Shown here in pieces: positions 46,701-59,090 of a stretch of 64,000 nt of DNA. Position 1 is the stretch's first letter. Each line of letters begins with the position of its first letter. This stretch comes from Lantana camara. Lineage: Eukaryota; Streptophyta; Magnoliopsida; Lamiales; Verbenaceae. A model generated the notes under the pieces. It saw only the letters and a program-made list of their open reading frames with translations. It made no database searches and was not told where the DNA came from. Location: positions 88,807,501-88,871,500 of the forward strand of contig CM074862.1 in NCBI GenBank assembly GCA_037501455.1, in the 5' to 3' direction. A program made the position numbers and the translations under genes.

Positions 46701-48742
46701 AAAATGTGAGGTGTCAGTCTCTAAAAGACTGAGTGAGGGGTTTATAATTTATAAGCGCAATTACCATGTAAGCTATAATCTCGGGTAAGATTTTTATAAA
46801 GAAAACAATATAAGTTCAAATATTAAAGTAATTCTCGCTCGAGGTTACAACTATCCAATTTATAATTCAAACAATTCAATTCAATCAATCAGTGGCCCGA
46901 CGAGTGAGGACAAATCTCCAACCTTTCTCCGACTGTGTACAATAATTCAATTTAATAATTGATTAGATGATCACACAGACAATTTCATTGCACAAATAAC
47001 AATTTCAATAACTCCTTCTTCCTCTGGGTGATGGTGGGATTGCAAGGCCCCACCATCCAATCAATCTGGGCAGAGGGTACATGAATCCCTAAGCCCAAAA
47101 CTCCTTTCCCCGCTAATCTCCTAGTAGGTTCAGGGGTCATCGAAAGTTGTGAGGATAGTGCAAGAGTTACCCGTCAGCCCAAGCTTTCCCGGTTGGCTCA
47201 ATACACTACCCTCGGGCCCACAGTGTAATACAATAACTCGCCAAAACAATCAATCAATCAATACAATACAATATGTTCCGGTAATTCCTTTAAAAACCAA
47301 TAACGTTTGAAAACTGTAGATATATAGATACATTTTTAGCTTAAAACATCACATAGGGTTATATGGGTTCTATATATCTAGAATTAAACCTCACCTTAAC
47401 CAACCAACCAAAAGTGACCAAGAAACACCCTACGGAGCGTGCTCCTCGTCTCCAGGAACGTGATCTGTGAAACGAGGACAAGTGTACGTAAGACTCGACT
47501 CTTATGAACCAATTATGACGAACGACAATGTCATGTAATGTCAATCATGCTCTTTCAATCATTAAAGGTCATAAACATGTCCATTTAATCAATTAGATAA
47601 CAAGAAATAAGCGTGTAAGACATAATGTAAAGTTTCACAAAAATTACACAAACCTCCCCTGCATAGCTCAATCCCGGCCGGGACACCCTTACAGGGGAAT
47701 CCCCTAAGCACCTATCCCGGCCGGGAATGGTTCCAAGAGAAAAATGATCTCGGCCGGGATCAATGAGCAGACAACCCCCCTGCATCACTATCCTGGCCGG
47801 GACAGTTTTTAGAAGAAAAAGGATCCCGGCCGGGATCCATCACTCGAAAAACAGGGCAGCAGCAACCCATGCAAAACCAAGCCATAAATCCAATTTTAAT
47901 CCATGACAAATGCTTAAACACATCACATACATAATATACTTCAATTATACCACAACCCAACCATCAAAACATGCTCAAATCTTCAAGAATCTATCATCAA
48001 AACCCCATAAAATTCCATATATTCCAACCTTCACATAACTTCATGCTTTCATGCCAAACTTGAAATATAAAGTCCCTAACATGCTTCTAATCAAGAATAA
48101 ACAAGGAAACATCATTTAATCATCAAACCCTACTCAAGTATACATTCAAGAGTTCAAGGAATTCTCCAATATACCTCAATATGAATGAAAGAAAAGATGA
48201 GATGATGATATGGTAATGATGCTTCAACTTGTACACTTTCTCCTTGGATTAAAGCTTGAAATATGAGATGAAATTCTCTTCCTTCTTCTTGGTGCTTTGG
48301 ACGTGAATTAGTGTGTGTGTGTGTGTGTGTGTAGTTTTAATGGAAATGAAATGAATGAAATACAAGAGATAGATATATTCATGCTTCTTCCAAGAATATG
48401 CATGAGTCACCACTTATTGCACTTAGGTCCCTCAGCTATTTAAATGAATGCAATCAAGTTTCCTCCCAATTGATCAAATAACTTCAATTCATGTTTTGCA
48501 ATTAAGTCCATATAATTATGAAATGATCAAGTAAAGTCATATAGAAGCATGTAATCACTTAGCAATTAATTCACGTATTTATCCACGTTAATGACAATTC
48601 ATATAAATGCATAGAAGTGTAATGCATAATAATGTAATGAAAGTTATAAATAAATAAATGAAATAATTAAAATAAACCGCCAACTCCCGAAGACCTGCAC
48701 GTGGCGTGCTTACCTGAACTTCCGGTAAATTGGGGCGTTACA
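46701..48742 (-). repeat. 3' LTR of gypsy element B
   Basis: The LTR begins on the minus strand with TGTAACGCCCCAATTTACC at 48742, immediately after a polypurine tract at 48743-48766. It is collinear with the LTR at 39523-41620 but diverged. It contains five ATCCCGGCCGGGAT-type palindromes (47671-47838) and a GT microsatellite (48310-48332). The left border is not certain and may extend to about 45540, in which case A and B would share this LTR. Confidence 0.75.
47671..47838. repeat. cluster of CG-rich palindromes in LTR (CCCGGCCGGG type)
   Basis: Five copies of ATCCCGGCCGGGAT or near variants lie at 47671, 47713, 47746, 47790 and 47821. They sit 165-170 bp right of the shared anchor TGAACCAATTATGACGAACG, the same place as the TCGCG cluster in the sister LTR. 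Confidence 0.88.
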
Positions 48743-49576
48743 ACTCTCCCCCCCTCCCTTTAAAAGAATCTGGTCCCCAGATTCATTGATTGGAAATAAA
48801 TAACTCCGGATAGAACCTCTTCATTTTCTCTTCCGGTTCCCAAGTCATCTCTTCGGTTTTGTCACTTCCCCGTAACACTTTAACCATAAGAATACTCCGG
48901 TTTCTCAATTATTGATACTTCTTGTCCAAAATTCTAACTGGCTTCTGAACGAACGACAAATTTGGTTCTAACTCTACTTCTTCAACGGGGAGAATCTCGG
49001 TTTCATCCGGATAATATTTCCTTAGCTGAGATACATGAAAAACATTATGAATTCCGGTAAGACTCGGCGGTAGGTCTAATCTATAAGCTACTTCCCTAAT
49101 TCTTTCAAGAACTTCAAACGGACCCAAATAACGAGGATTGAGCTTTCCTCCCTTTCCAATCCAAGAAAATCCTTTACGTGGAGATACCTTTAAGAAAACC
49201 CGATCCCCCACTTCAAACTTAAGATCTCTTCTACGATGATCAACATAACTTTTCTGCCTATCCTGAGCAGCTTTCATCCGTTGTTGAATCTGTTGAACTT
49301 TCTCAATCATAGAACTTACGGCCTTAGATAGTTTCTCAAGTTTCTCACCTTTCCTTACCCCTTCCTGCTTCGTCCATTTCCACTCTTCCAAGTCAAAGAA
49401 CAACGGGGATCGACATTTATGCCTACCGATCGAAGCTTGGTAACTATTGTTATAAGCGAACTCAATCAACGAAAGTTGATCATGCTAAGAATTTTGAAAA
49501 TCCAATGCATAAGCTAGAAGCAAATCTTCCAAATAAGGAATAACCCTTTCGGACTGACCATCAGTTTGGGGATGAT
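48743..49576 (-). pseudogene. gypsy element B: integrase C-terminus and polypurine tract
   Basis: On the minus strand the frame reads HPQTDGQSERV, then (after a stop near 49480) FAYNNSYQASIG, KSYVDHRRRDLKFEVGDRVF, GPFEVLERIREVAYRLDLPP and FHVSQLRKYYPDE. This is the integrase C-terminal domain. After KKYQ a TAA replaces the expected sense codon, and a chromodomain-like tail (MTWEPEEKMKRFYPELF) continues. The polypurine tract AAAGGGAGGGGGGGAGAG lies next to the LTR. This is Ty3/gypsy of chromovirus type, judging by the tail. Confidence 0.87.
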
Positions 49577-51526
49577 TGTTAGGAATAGTGCCCTAGAAAG
49601 CCGATTGTATATCCGCTTTGTGCTTTTCCTTATTGTAATCACAGACAATCTTTGAATGAAATAACGAATTGAGGCAACACTTCTTTATATGCTCTTGTTT
49701 GGTATGCGTTTACTTTAGCTGTGCATGTATGAGAACTCCCCTAATCCTGATAACTTTAGGACTCTACCATTTAGGTGAAATGGTTCATGAAACGAGCCCT
49801 ATATCACATAAGTCATGATTAGTAAAATACTCCAAGCCGATGAGTCCTACAGACAGTGGGAGTGTCAACCTGACTCCTCTAAGGCTTGCTTGTGGGATCA
49901 CGCCCTTAAGAAGGACCACCTTGTTTCATGGAGGTGCAAAGTGTATAGTTGATACGTGCGTGATACATGAGGGTGCTTACTTTAATAAGTAAGTTCACTG
50001 AGGTGCCCCGTGTGAGAACATTCCTAAATGGGAAAGGAAGTTTCTATTTCAGGAAATGGAAACTTCCAGATTAGGAAATATCTCACGAGTCATTGATGTG
50101 ATTAATTGATCCTTAGACTTGAGGTTCCTTGTCACTTTATGAGTTAACTCTGTAGTCTTAGGTATAAGCTTTAAAGGGTGTCGCCTTAGACAACTGATTC
50201 AAGGCTTATGCTGGGGCTGCACAAGTGATTCATGAAAGTGAATGAGAATCAAGAAAGGACCTACACTTGCATATGCAAGGTGATCTCTTATTGTGTAAGT
50301 CATTCATATGCCATATGGAGTCCTTGGCCAAGGCAGTAGATCAAGACATCAAGAAAAGGGTTTCTTGGATTGAGATCAAATGGATATGAAATGCACTTAG
50401 CTTTAAGACCGGATTATTAGGGTTCTGATTATTCCCTTGCCCTAGATCTTGGTTGAGAGATAGTAAGTAGGAGGATTGTATCTCACATGAATCAATGACT
50501 TAAAGGTTCTGTCGAATCCGAACATTCCAATTCAGCTAGGGGTTAAACACCTGTTGCTAGACTATGGTCGTTTAATCTGTGGACTGATTAATTAATTAGT
50601 GAATTAATTAATTAGGGTCACTGCTAATTGAATTGAGAACCTAGAGGGTCACACACAACAACTTGGTTACATGAGTTGAGGCTTTAAAATGATTAAACGA
50701 GTTAATCGGGCCAAGAGGGTTCCACACGTGTGAAGTCACACGTGTGGCTCACGTGAGTGACACGTGTCACTGTGACACGTGTCACACACGTGTGTATATG
50801 TATATATATTATATATGTTAAATAATTAATTAGTTAATTATTTAATAGACTTTGGTTTAATTTTGAATTAAAAAGAAAGTCTAATTTTGGAGAAAATAAT
50901 CTAGTTAATTAATTACGAATTAATTAATTAGATAAAAATAAGTTATTTATTTTATAATAAATAAAGTATAAAATTATCCAAAATAGTTTGGATATTTTTA
51001 GCTCTCTTAAAAGTTGACTTGAATTAGAATTCAAAGTCAAAGTTGGAAAATACTTGATGATCAAGTAATAGGAGAGAGAGGGACCAAATCCTTTGTCCAT
51101 TAGGACTAGGTTCGGCCGCCCCTCCCCTTTCCTATATATAGGGGAGCTCATGCTCCCCTTTAGAGCTAATTGACAATTCTTGGTTCATGTGTTGAACACC
51201 TTCCTTTCTCCAAGATTAAATTAAACCCTAGGTTAAGCCTAAACACTAACTAGAGAACTAGCATCCTTACTAGTTAGATTGTGATCAAGTTGGTGGACTT
51301 TCTCTAGAGACTTCAAGTTAGAAGTTTGAAGATTCGAGCTTTACCAAGGAGAGGGGATCAAGCCGCGAGAAGAGCGTTCTTGGGTGGCTTGAAACGCTTC
51401 AAGAAAGAATAAAAGAAAAGTAAGTTTTCTATCTTTACGAATTTGGTTACACGATTGCGAGTTCAAGGTCCTTTTGTTGGGAAAATTTTTTAAATTCCGC
51501 TGCTTTCTGATTCGTGTTTTCCAACA
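49577..51526 (+). repeat. LTR insertion (about 1.95 kb) in element B integrase
   Basis: The segment starts TGTTAGGAATAGTGCCC and ends TGTTTTCCAACA, TG...CA ends typical of LTRs. It separates the integrase motifs KLHFSTAF (right) and HPQTDGQSER (left). No identical 5-bp duplication is seen (ATGAT against GAAAT). A second copy in inverted orientation starts at 63066. A TATA-like CTATATATAGG lies at 51132. The internal region of its element is absent, so it is a solo LTR or the remnant of one. Its start resembles the LTR at 54150. Confidence 0.78.
50725..50792. promoter_or_regulatory. cluster of six CACGTG (G-box) palindromes in LTR
   Basis: CACGTG occurs at 50725, 50739, 50750, 50761, 50776 and 50787, mostly as ACACGTGT, and lies about 340 bp before the TATA-like box. 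Plant bZIP and bHLH factors bind this core. A regulatory role in the LTR is inferred. The inverted copy at 63807-63860 has five. Confidence 0.65.
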
Positions 51527-53640
51527 GAAATGCCGTACTGAAATGAAGCTTCGTACCTAAAATCCCTTGCAATTCTCGTCATAACTTTGAAGTAAAACGG
51601 GGATCTCTATCCAAAACAATACTCGCCGAAATCAAGTGAAGTCGGACAATCTCTCTATTATAAATCTCGGCCAACTTTCGGATCTTATAAGATACTCGGA
51701 CTGGTATAAAATGTGCAGACTTTGTCAACCGATCCACAATCACCCAACTACTATCATAACCACCATTCACCTTCGGTAACCCGGATATAAAATCCATTGT
51801 CACCTGTTCTCACTTCCACTCGGGGAATAGGTAACGGCTGTAGGAGACCTCCGGGCTTTTGATGCTCGGGTTTAACCTTTTGACATGTTAAACAATGCTC
51901 CACAAACTCGGCCACATCCTTCTTCAACCCATACCACCAATAATATTGCTTGAGATCTTTATACATTTTGTTTCCTCCAGGATGGACCGAATAAGCCGAC
52001 TTGTGAGCTTCCTCAAGCAATACCCTTTTCAATTCATCGGGTAACACCACTCGGTTCTTGAAACAAAGAAGACCAGTTTTGTCGAACCCGAATGGACTTT
52101 CTGGATCCTCTCTTGCCTTAGTAACTAACTTCTGAACTTCCGGATCCTTACTTTGAGCCTCAAATATTCTGTGCTTCAATTTCGATTGAATAGAGATGTT
52201 GAAAACCCGAGCTCTAATCACAATAGGCTCAACTCCACTACTTACACCAATTTCCAAATTCGAAACACCAACCTTCCTACTTAGAGCGTCGGCAACTACA
52301 TTAGCCTTCCCGGAATGATACTTGATAACACAATCATAGTCCTCTAACCGTTCCATCCATCTCCATTGCCTCATATTGAGATCCTTTTGTGTGAATAGAT
52401 ATTGAAGACTTTTATGATCGGTGAAATTTTCAAAAGATACTCCATACAAATAATGTATCCATTTTCCAAGTGCAAATACCACTGCTGCAAGCTCTAAATC
52501 ATGTGTCGGGTAGTTCTTTTCATATTCCTTCAACTTTCGGGAGGCATAAGCAATGAATTTTCCATTTTGAGTTAGAACACATCCCAATCCCTCCTTTGAT
52601 GCGTCCGTATAAACTGCATAACCTTCAGAACCCTCAAGAAGAATTAAGACCGGAGCTGAAACTAATTTCTCCTTCAAGCAATTGAAACTTTGTTCACATT
52701 TCTCGTCCCAAACATACTTCACCTCTTTCTTTGTTAACCGAGTCAAATGAGCATCTATTTTTTAAAAATCTTGCACGAACCTCCTATAATAACCTGCCAA
52801 TCCCAAGAAACTTCTAATCTCGGAGGCATTCTTTGGTTTTTCCCACTTTATTACCGCTTCAATCTTCGAAGGATCAACCTCTAGTCCATTCCCCGAAATG
52901 ATATGACCCTAGAAAGAAACCCGATCGATCAAAAATTCACATTTACTAAACTTTGAAAATAGTTGATGTTCCTTCAATGTTTGCAATACAAGCTTGAGAT
53001 GTCTTGCATGTTCCTCGACCGACTTGGAGAAAACCAAAATATCATCAATGAAGATCACAACAAACTTGTCAAGAAACGGCCGGAAGATTCTATACATCAT
53101 GTCCATAAAAGCGGCAGGAGCATTCGTCAAACCAAAAGGCATAACCACAAATTTATAATGCCTATATCTCGTATTAAAGCCCGTCTTTGGAATATCCTCG
53201 GCTCGGATCCGTAGTTGATAATACCCTTGTCTCAAATCAAGCTTCGAATAAACTTTGGACCCTTGGAGTATATCAAATAACTCTTCAATGTGTGGAAGTG
53301 GATATTTATTCTTGATGGTCATCCGATTTAACTCTCGATAATCGATTCACATCCTTAGGGTTCCACCTTTCTTCTTCACAAATAATACTGGCGCACCCAA
53401 CGGCGATGAACTGGGTCTAATATACCCGACTTTCAAAAGACCATCAAGCTGCACCTTTAATTCTTTCAATTCTGCCGGAGCCATCCGATACGGTGTTTTA
53501 GAATACAGCTCTGCATTCGAATATAAATCAATAACAAACTCTATCTCTATCTCCGGTGGCAATGAATCTAACTTCTCAGGAAACACTTCGGGAAATTCTT
53601 TAGCCACTTCAGTTTCTTCTAACTTCATCTGGTCTTTAGG
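51527..53640 (-). pseudogene. gypsy element B: RT, RNase H and start of integrase
   Basis: From right to left on the minus strand: RT ([75 protein letters not shown]), RNase H ([29 protein letters not shown]), the zinc-binding integrase N-terminus ([29 protein letters not shown]) and the integrase core ([10 protein letters not shown]). Single-base lesions break it near 53345, 52908, 52750 and 51800. The core runs to KLHFSTAF, where the LTR insertion begins. Confidence 0.9.
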
Positions 53641-54149
53641 TTGATTGAGTATGTAGGCGATGAAACCTGTAGCCCATCACGAACCAATTTCTAAGCTTCG
53701 GAGAAAGATAACAAAGACACCGTTTTAGAACTCCAACCCGTAATAACTCCCGAACCTAAACGAATTCTCTTTGCCTGGCAATCAACGGTAGCACAGTGCT
53801 TGTATAACCAGTCCATTCCCAAAATAAAACCATAACGAGACATCGGTAGTTTAATGAAATCCGTTGAGAAAACCCGACCCTCAACACTCACCGGCACCTC
53901 TCTAAAAACCCGGTTAGTTTCTACACTACCACCAAAAGGAGTACTAACCACGTAAAATGTATCAAAATAAATAACACACAAAGGCAATTTAACAGAAACA
54001 TCACAGGAAATGAAGGAGTGGGTAGCTCCCGGATTAAATAAGGTATATATGTTTGTGCCTTGAATGCAAATGGTACCTTCTACAACTATTGTTGGGTCCA
54101 CTTCAGCATCTAGTTCCTCTCCTTCCAGGGCATAAGCACGGGCTCGGAT
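53641..54149 (-). pseudogene. gypsy element B: protease
   Basis: The minus strand encodes the aspartic-protease region of gag-pro, with TIVVEGTICIQGTNIYTLF, then NPGATHSFIS and later GFILGMDWLYKHCATVD. The usual catalytic Asp of the D(S/T/P)GA motif is Asn here (NPGA), so the protease would be dead. A stop or frame change separates it from RT near 53690. The frame runs without interruption to the left edge of the LTR insertion at 54150 and fits the gag frame on the other side. Confidence 0.85.
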
Positions 54150-56381
54150 TGTTGGGAATAATGCCCTGAAAATCCAATTATATTGTAAATATTTTGGATT
54201 AATAAAACTGAAATTATCGCAAGTTATGAGTATTTTACAAATTTAATAATAAATGACGTGTGATGGTATTTTTATATGAAATGTGTTTCATAGGAAAAGA
54301 CTTTAAATACCAAAAATCACGTGTCATTAAAGTTCTAGTCGGTATGATAAGAAAATGTTCTTATCAAGACTATAATGTGTTATATAAGATGATTAGTCTT
54401 TCGTCATAGGGAAATGGAGTTTCCAATTATGACACATTGATGATTTTCAATGAGATTGGAAACATCGAACTGAAACATTGAGATTGTTCATTTTATACTG
54501 CTGTCTAAAATGAACAAAATCTCGAAAGCATTAGACTCTTAATCCTGATAGTGTTTCTACTTTAGGCATGTAGTGTTAATCACTGTGATGTACTTAGAAG
54601 TGAGGTCTCGGTAACGGGTGGCCAAAATACTTTGTACGTTCGGTGATTGCATGAAATGTGTTAGAGAGAAATATTGATCGAGGAATCTGTAGCCTTGCTG
54701 GAAGGTTAAAGATATCCCTGAAATAGATTTGCAAAAGTTCAAATAAAACTTTGGCCAAAGTACTTCGTGTGTTCGTTACCGAAGTTGTATGTGTTTCACA
54801 TGCAGGAAATTTGGACTTAAGGCGAATCAAGAATTTCAGATTTGAAGTGAAAAATAAATGATAGTAGTATTGATTTATTTTTCATGGATATCTGTACAGA
54901 GGAGTAAAATGCGAAATTATTCTAGATTGAGAAATTCGTGAATAATTTAATTAATTTTAGAGTTCAGCAATATTTATTTAGTGGAATTAAATATTGTTAA
55001 ACGGTAATCAATTATTGTCATGGGATGATAATAGATTGACCCGTTTGGAGCTAAGATTAATTAGTCCTGCAAGTCCCTCCGCAAGCCCCAACGAAGATCA
55101 AAGAGAAAATATTAAAAGGAGAGAGATAAATGAATTTTCAAAGTGTTTGAAAATAGTCAAAGAATTTATTTTGAGAAAATAAATTAAATTCCAAAGAGTT
55201 GGAAATGCCCGAAATTTTATTTTGGAGAAAATAATTTTTTTTTGAAAAAAAAAAAAAAGCGATGTGGCGAAGTGCTGACGTGGCAGGTGACGGGTCACGC
55301 CACGTCAGCGAGTCAGTGCCAAGTGGCGCTGACTGGGTGTCAGCGAGTCAGTGCCAAGTGGCGTCAGCGCGAAGGAACGACCCAGATTGGTTCTCGCGCG
55401 GGCCAAGGAAACGGGTCAGAGGGTCGGGTCGGCGGTTAGGGTTCGGTTTTGACCGACCCGGACACGTGGACAAATGGGATTTTACCACGTGGATATGGGA
55501 TCAGACCGCCTGGACCGACCGGTTCATGTGCGAACCGGTCTGAACCGCTGGACTGCCGGTCGGACCGGCCGAACCGGACACGTGGCACGTGTTTGTACCT
55601 GCGTGGAGTTCACATGCGCCAAGCACACAGCCGCCACATGGGTGGCGCGTGCGGTGGGCCCTGGGCGCGTGCTTGGCGCCGCCGTGCTCGGCTTGGCGTG
55701 CACTCCACTCCGGCGGCCTCGGATTGGCTGGTAAATCTTGGGAGCTACGGCTAAAATTGGGAAATGGCGTGCATGTCCCTTTTTCCAAGCTATAAATATG
55801 AGGCTTTGCAGTTCATTTTAAACATACAATTTTCAGCTTTCATTTTCTCACTCTAAAGCTTCCGAGAGAGTCTCTCTCTAGTTAAGTTAATTAATCCTTA
55901 ATCAAGGATTAATTAATTACATAATTAGGTGGTTATATAATTAATATATAATCCCCTTAATTATTAGAAAATAGGGATTTTCAGGTTTTAGAAAAAAGGG
56001 TTTTTCTAGAAAAATATTTTCTCAAAGTATTTAGCGAAATACTGCCGGAGCTCACACTCCAATTTCTTAATCGGGGATATTGCGGGGAAGCTCTGCCGGT
56101 TTCACGAGAAAATGTCGAAGTGCTGGAAAAGTGCCGTTGATAGCCAATTTTGCAGTACGGTAATACCGTTATGCTGCCCAAATTAATATTTGCATATTGT
56201 GATTATATGCTAGATGATTTAAAATTATGTTATCGATGCCTGTATATATTAGAGTTATGTTGCCCGATTTATTCCGCTGCTTTATTAAAATATTTTAGAA
56301 ATATTTTGATAACGAGGTTATGGCGAAATTTTTTGAAATATTGCTATACCGTTACTCTGTCTCGGGCTCGCCACACCAACA
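54150..56381 (+). mobile_element. solo LTR (2.2 kb) inserted between gag and protease of element B
   Basis: The ends TGTTGGGAATAATGCC and CACACCAACA give TG...CA. The element is flanked by a perfect 5-bp duplication CGGAT (54145-54149 and 56382-56386). The gag and protease frames of B are in register across it. There is no internal coding region, so this is a solo LTR. Its start resembles the LTR at 49577. A TATA-like CTATAAATA lies at 55790. The U3 part is GC-rich (55260-55740) with a 25-bp direct repeat (55304-55328, 55339-55363) and several ACGTGG boxes. GC-rich open frames inside are not genes. Confidence 0.88.
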
Positions 56382-57430
56382 CGGATAAGTGGCCTCTGAC
56401 CCCTAGGTGGCGGATTACGTCGATCTGGACAAGAATCCACCATATGATCGGCACTCCCGCATAACAAACATAAACCTAGGTGCCTCCTACAATTATCATA
56501 GTTGTGTGTAGGTTGCCCGCAGAAAGTGCATTTAGGTTTCTCTGGTGGTGGTGGCATAATAGGTGGCTGAGGAGCCTTCTGAACTGGCCCTTGTGGTTTA
56601 AACTTCTTCCCCGGACCCTTAAACTGTGGAGGAGCTGTATCATAAGTGATTGGCCTCTTGCCGGCATTGTAACCCGATCTTTCCCCGGAACCTAAACCCT
56701 ACCCCTATCTATATGTGGATCTCCGAGCATTAACCGAATCTTCAACTTTTAAGGCCTTAATAGTAGCCTTCTTCCAAGTGCTAGTGTTGACTGCTTCAAT
56801 CGCCGCTTGTATGTCTGGCCTCAAACCTTGCACAAATTGCATAGCTTTGTTGAAATCATTACTTGCAATGTTAGGGGTATACTTGGATAATCTCTCGAAC
56901 TCCGCTATATACTTGGAAACAGATCAGGCTCCATGAATTCCTTGAGTCTCTTAGTGCGAGAAGAGGGAGGAATGAATTTATTCTTAAATTCCCTTACGAA
57001 GACTTCCCATGTAACTTCCTCCTCGGCGGCATCAAGAACGATTTTAGTACTTTCCCACCATGAGTAGGCCTCTCCTTGAATTAAAGTAAGAGTGCACCGT
57101 GCCTTCTCTCGAGACTCACATGGGATGAGCTCCCAAACTCTTTCCACTTCCTTAAGCCATTGTTTGGCTTGTTTATCGTTTCCTTTGAAGAACCTCGGGG
57201 GATGTTGATTTTGAAATTCCCGAAGGATAGCTGAAATAGGTGCTGGTTGTGGTGGTGGAGGAGCTGCTGGTGCTGGAGGCACATAATCCCTCAACCTTTG
57301 ATCGATAAGCTGAACCATCGAATTCAAGAAATCCTGCGGTTGAGCTTGAGGGGGGTGGAGGTGGAGGAGAATGATCATGATGATGGCGCCTATGACCAGG
57401 TGAATGCTCTCTACGAGGGCGACCATGAGC
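56382..57430 (-). pseudogene. gypsy element B: gag
   Basis: From the ATG at about 57430 the minus strand encodes a His/Pro-rich start (MAHGRPRREHSPGHRRHH), then the gag capsid region in another frame: NQHPPRFFKGNDKQAKQWL, GEAYSWWESTKIVLDA, WEVFVREFKNKFIPP. Two zinc knuckles follow (CTFCGQPTHNYDNC and CLLCGSADHMVDSC). Frame changes lie near 57360 and 56920, and a stop lies near 56705. The last residues lead through the solo-LTR site into the protease. No PBS or 5' LTR was found to its right. Confidence 0.85.
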
Positions 57431-58260
57431 CATCCTGAAATTCAAACACTATACATGCATGTTTGATTAACAAGTGCAAATGAGTGTAATTAAAACACAT
57501 ACTACATGTAAATCACATAGATCACATCATCAAGTAGTTTCAAATAACTTCAAATAGGTCCAAGTAAAATGCAAGACTCCCAATTAATCAAATAATCCTA
57601 CGCCGTACGACTAGCACCAGGGCTGAAGTTCCCAATCTTAAGTGATATTAGTTCTATTCCCCATTCTTCACCACGAACTGCACTTGGACTTCTTGAATAC
57701 TCAAATTAGTCTTTGGTAGCTTGAATTCAAACCTCTAATCCAATAAGTATTCTCGGTTCATCACGGAAACAACTGACGAGTCTGTAACTTGTATTGTTCA
57801 TGTAAGGTGTTGTCCCCAAAATATTTCACTTCCCCAAATCACTCCTAATTTTCTTGGATGCTCGGTCTATCCTTCAGTAGCTCAAATCTTAGTATTCAAT
57901 CTTTCATCATACTATTTGATCCTGGAGAATGACTGACAACCCGGTAACTCATCTTGTTCATCTAACACATTTTCAACTAAGTATTCCATTTCCAAACTTG
58001 TTTGACTTGACTCCCATGTGATCCCATGCAATATATGATGATCCCATCAAATGGTTATTATCTCGCACCCTTGTAATAGTGCAACACCTTTTTGGTCATT
58101 TCACGGAGATCTTGAATAACAGTTGACTTCCTTGTAAAATTCTCATCTTTAATCAAAGTATGTTCACTCGACTCGTAGAAACCATTATCTCTCCCATTTC
58201 TTATCAAATTTCTTTTTATTTCAGCTCGACTTTAGATATGCCTCCTTATAGATTGAGGAA
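57431..58260. other. unassigned segment between gypsy B and copia D
   Basis: No coding region is seen. It may be the leader of element B, given its position right of the gag start. There is no PBS and no LTR similarity I can detect. It ends where the copia RT frame is truncated. Confidence 0.35.
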
Positions 58261-59090
58261 CCTCTATTATGAGAACTTTAGGTGCATGAGCTTTAAGATA
58301 TTGAAGACTTCGTTCACATGGTTCTGATAGAGGGAAAGAAAGAGCCACTTTTCTTGAATTTTCTCAATATAGTGGGATTGGTTTAGCGAAAAAACCCCAC
58401 TATGTTTCTTAACTTTAATGCCTAAAATAACATCTACTTCACCTAAGTCTTTCATCTTAAAGACCGAGGATAGATACTTTTTAGTCTCGTTTACTCCAAT
58501 CATGTTTGTCCCGATGATCAACATATCATCGACATATAAGCAAACTATCACCATATAGTCAGCTGTACTTTTGGAGTAAATGCACCTGTCAGCACTGTTA
58601 TACTTGAATCCGTAACTCAAGATAGCATTGTCGAACTTCTCGTGCCACTGTTTTGGTGCTTGCTTTAGACCATATAGGGATTTGACTAACTTACACACTT
58701 TATTTTTTGTTCCTGGTGCTACAAAACCCTCAGGTTGTTCCATATAGATTTCTTATTTCAAATTTCATTTTAAAAAGCTGTCTTTCCGTCCATTTGATGA
58801 ACAAATAGATTGTAAAGAGAGGCTAAGGCAAGAAGAATTCTGATGGAAGTAACTCGAGCCACCGGTGCATAAGTGTCAAAGTAGTCAATCCCTTCTACTT
58901 GTTTAAACCCTTTAGCAAATAATCTAGCTTTAAAAGCTGAGATAGTGCCATCAGTGTTCTGTTTTCTTCTAAATACCCATTCGTCCCCAATGGGTTTAGA
59001 ACCATGGGGTAAGTCTGCTAATACCCAAGTATTGTTACCTAAGATCAAATCCATTTCATCGTTAACAGCTTCCTTCCAAAAAGGAGCATC
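58261..59090 (-). pseudogene. Ty1/copia element D: RT, 3'-truncated
   Basis: On the minus strand RT motifs read NNTWVLADLPHGSKPIGDEW, FKARLFAKGFKQVEGIDY, YAPVARVTSIRILLAL, then (after a frame change at about 58755) YGLKQAPKQWHEKFD and the catalytic LYVDDMLIIG. The frame goes astray after SHYIEKIQEKW and ends at 58267; RNase H is absent. The order integrase before RT identifies Ty1/copia. Confidence 0.9.

Noticed and set aside
55262..55795. Several overlapping open frames on both strands in the GC-rich block
   Set aside because: The GC-rich U3 of a solo LTR lacks stop codons by composition; none of the frames has a recognisable domain.
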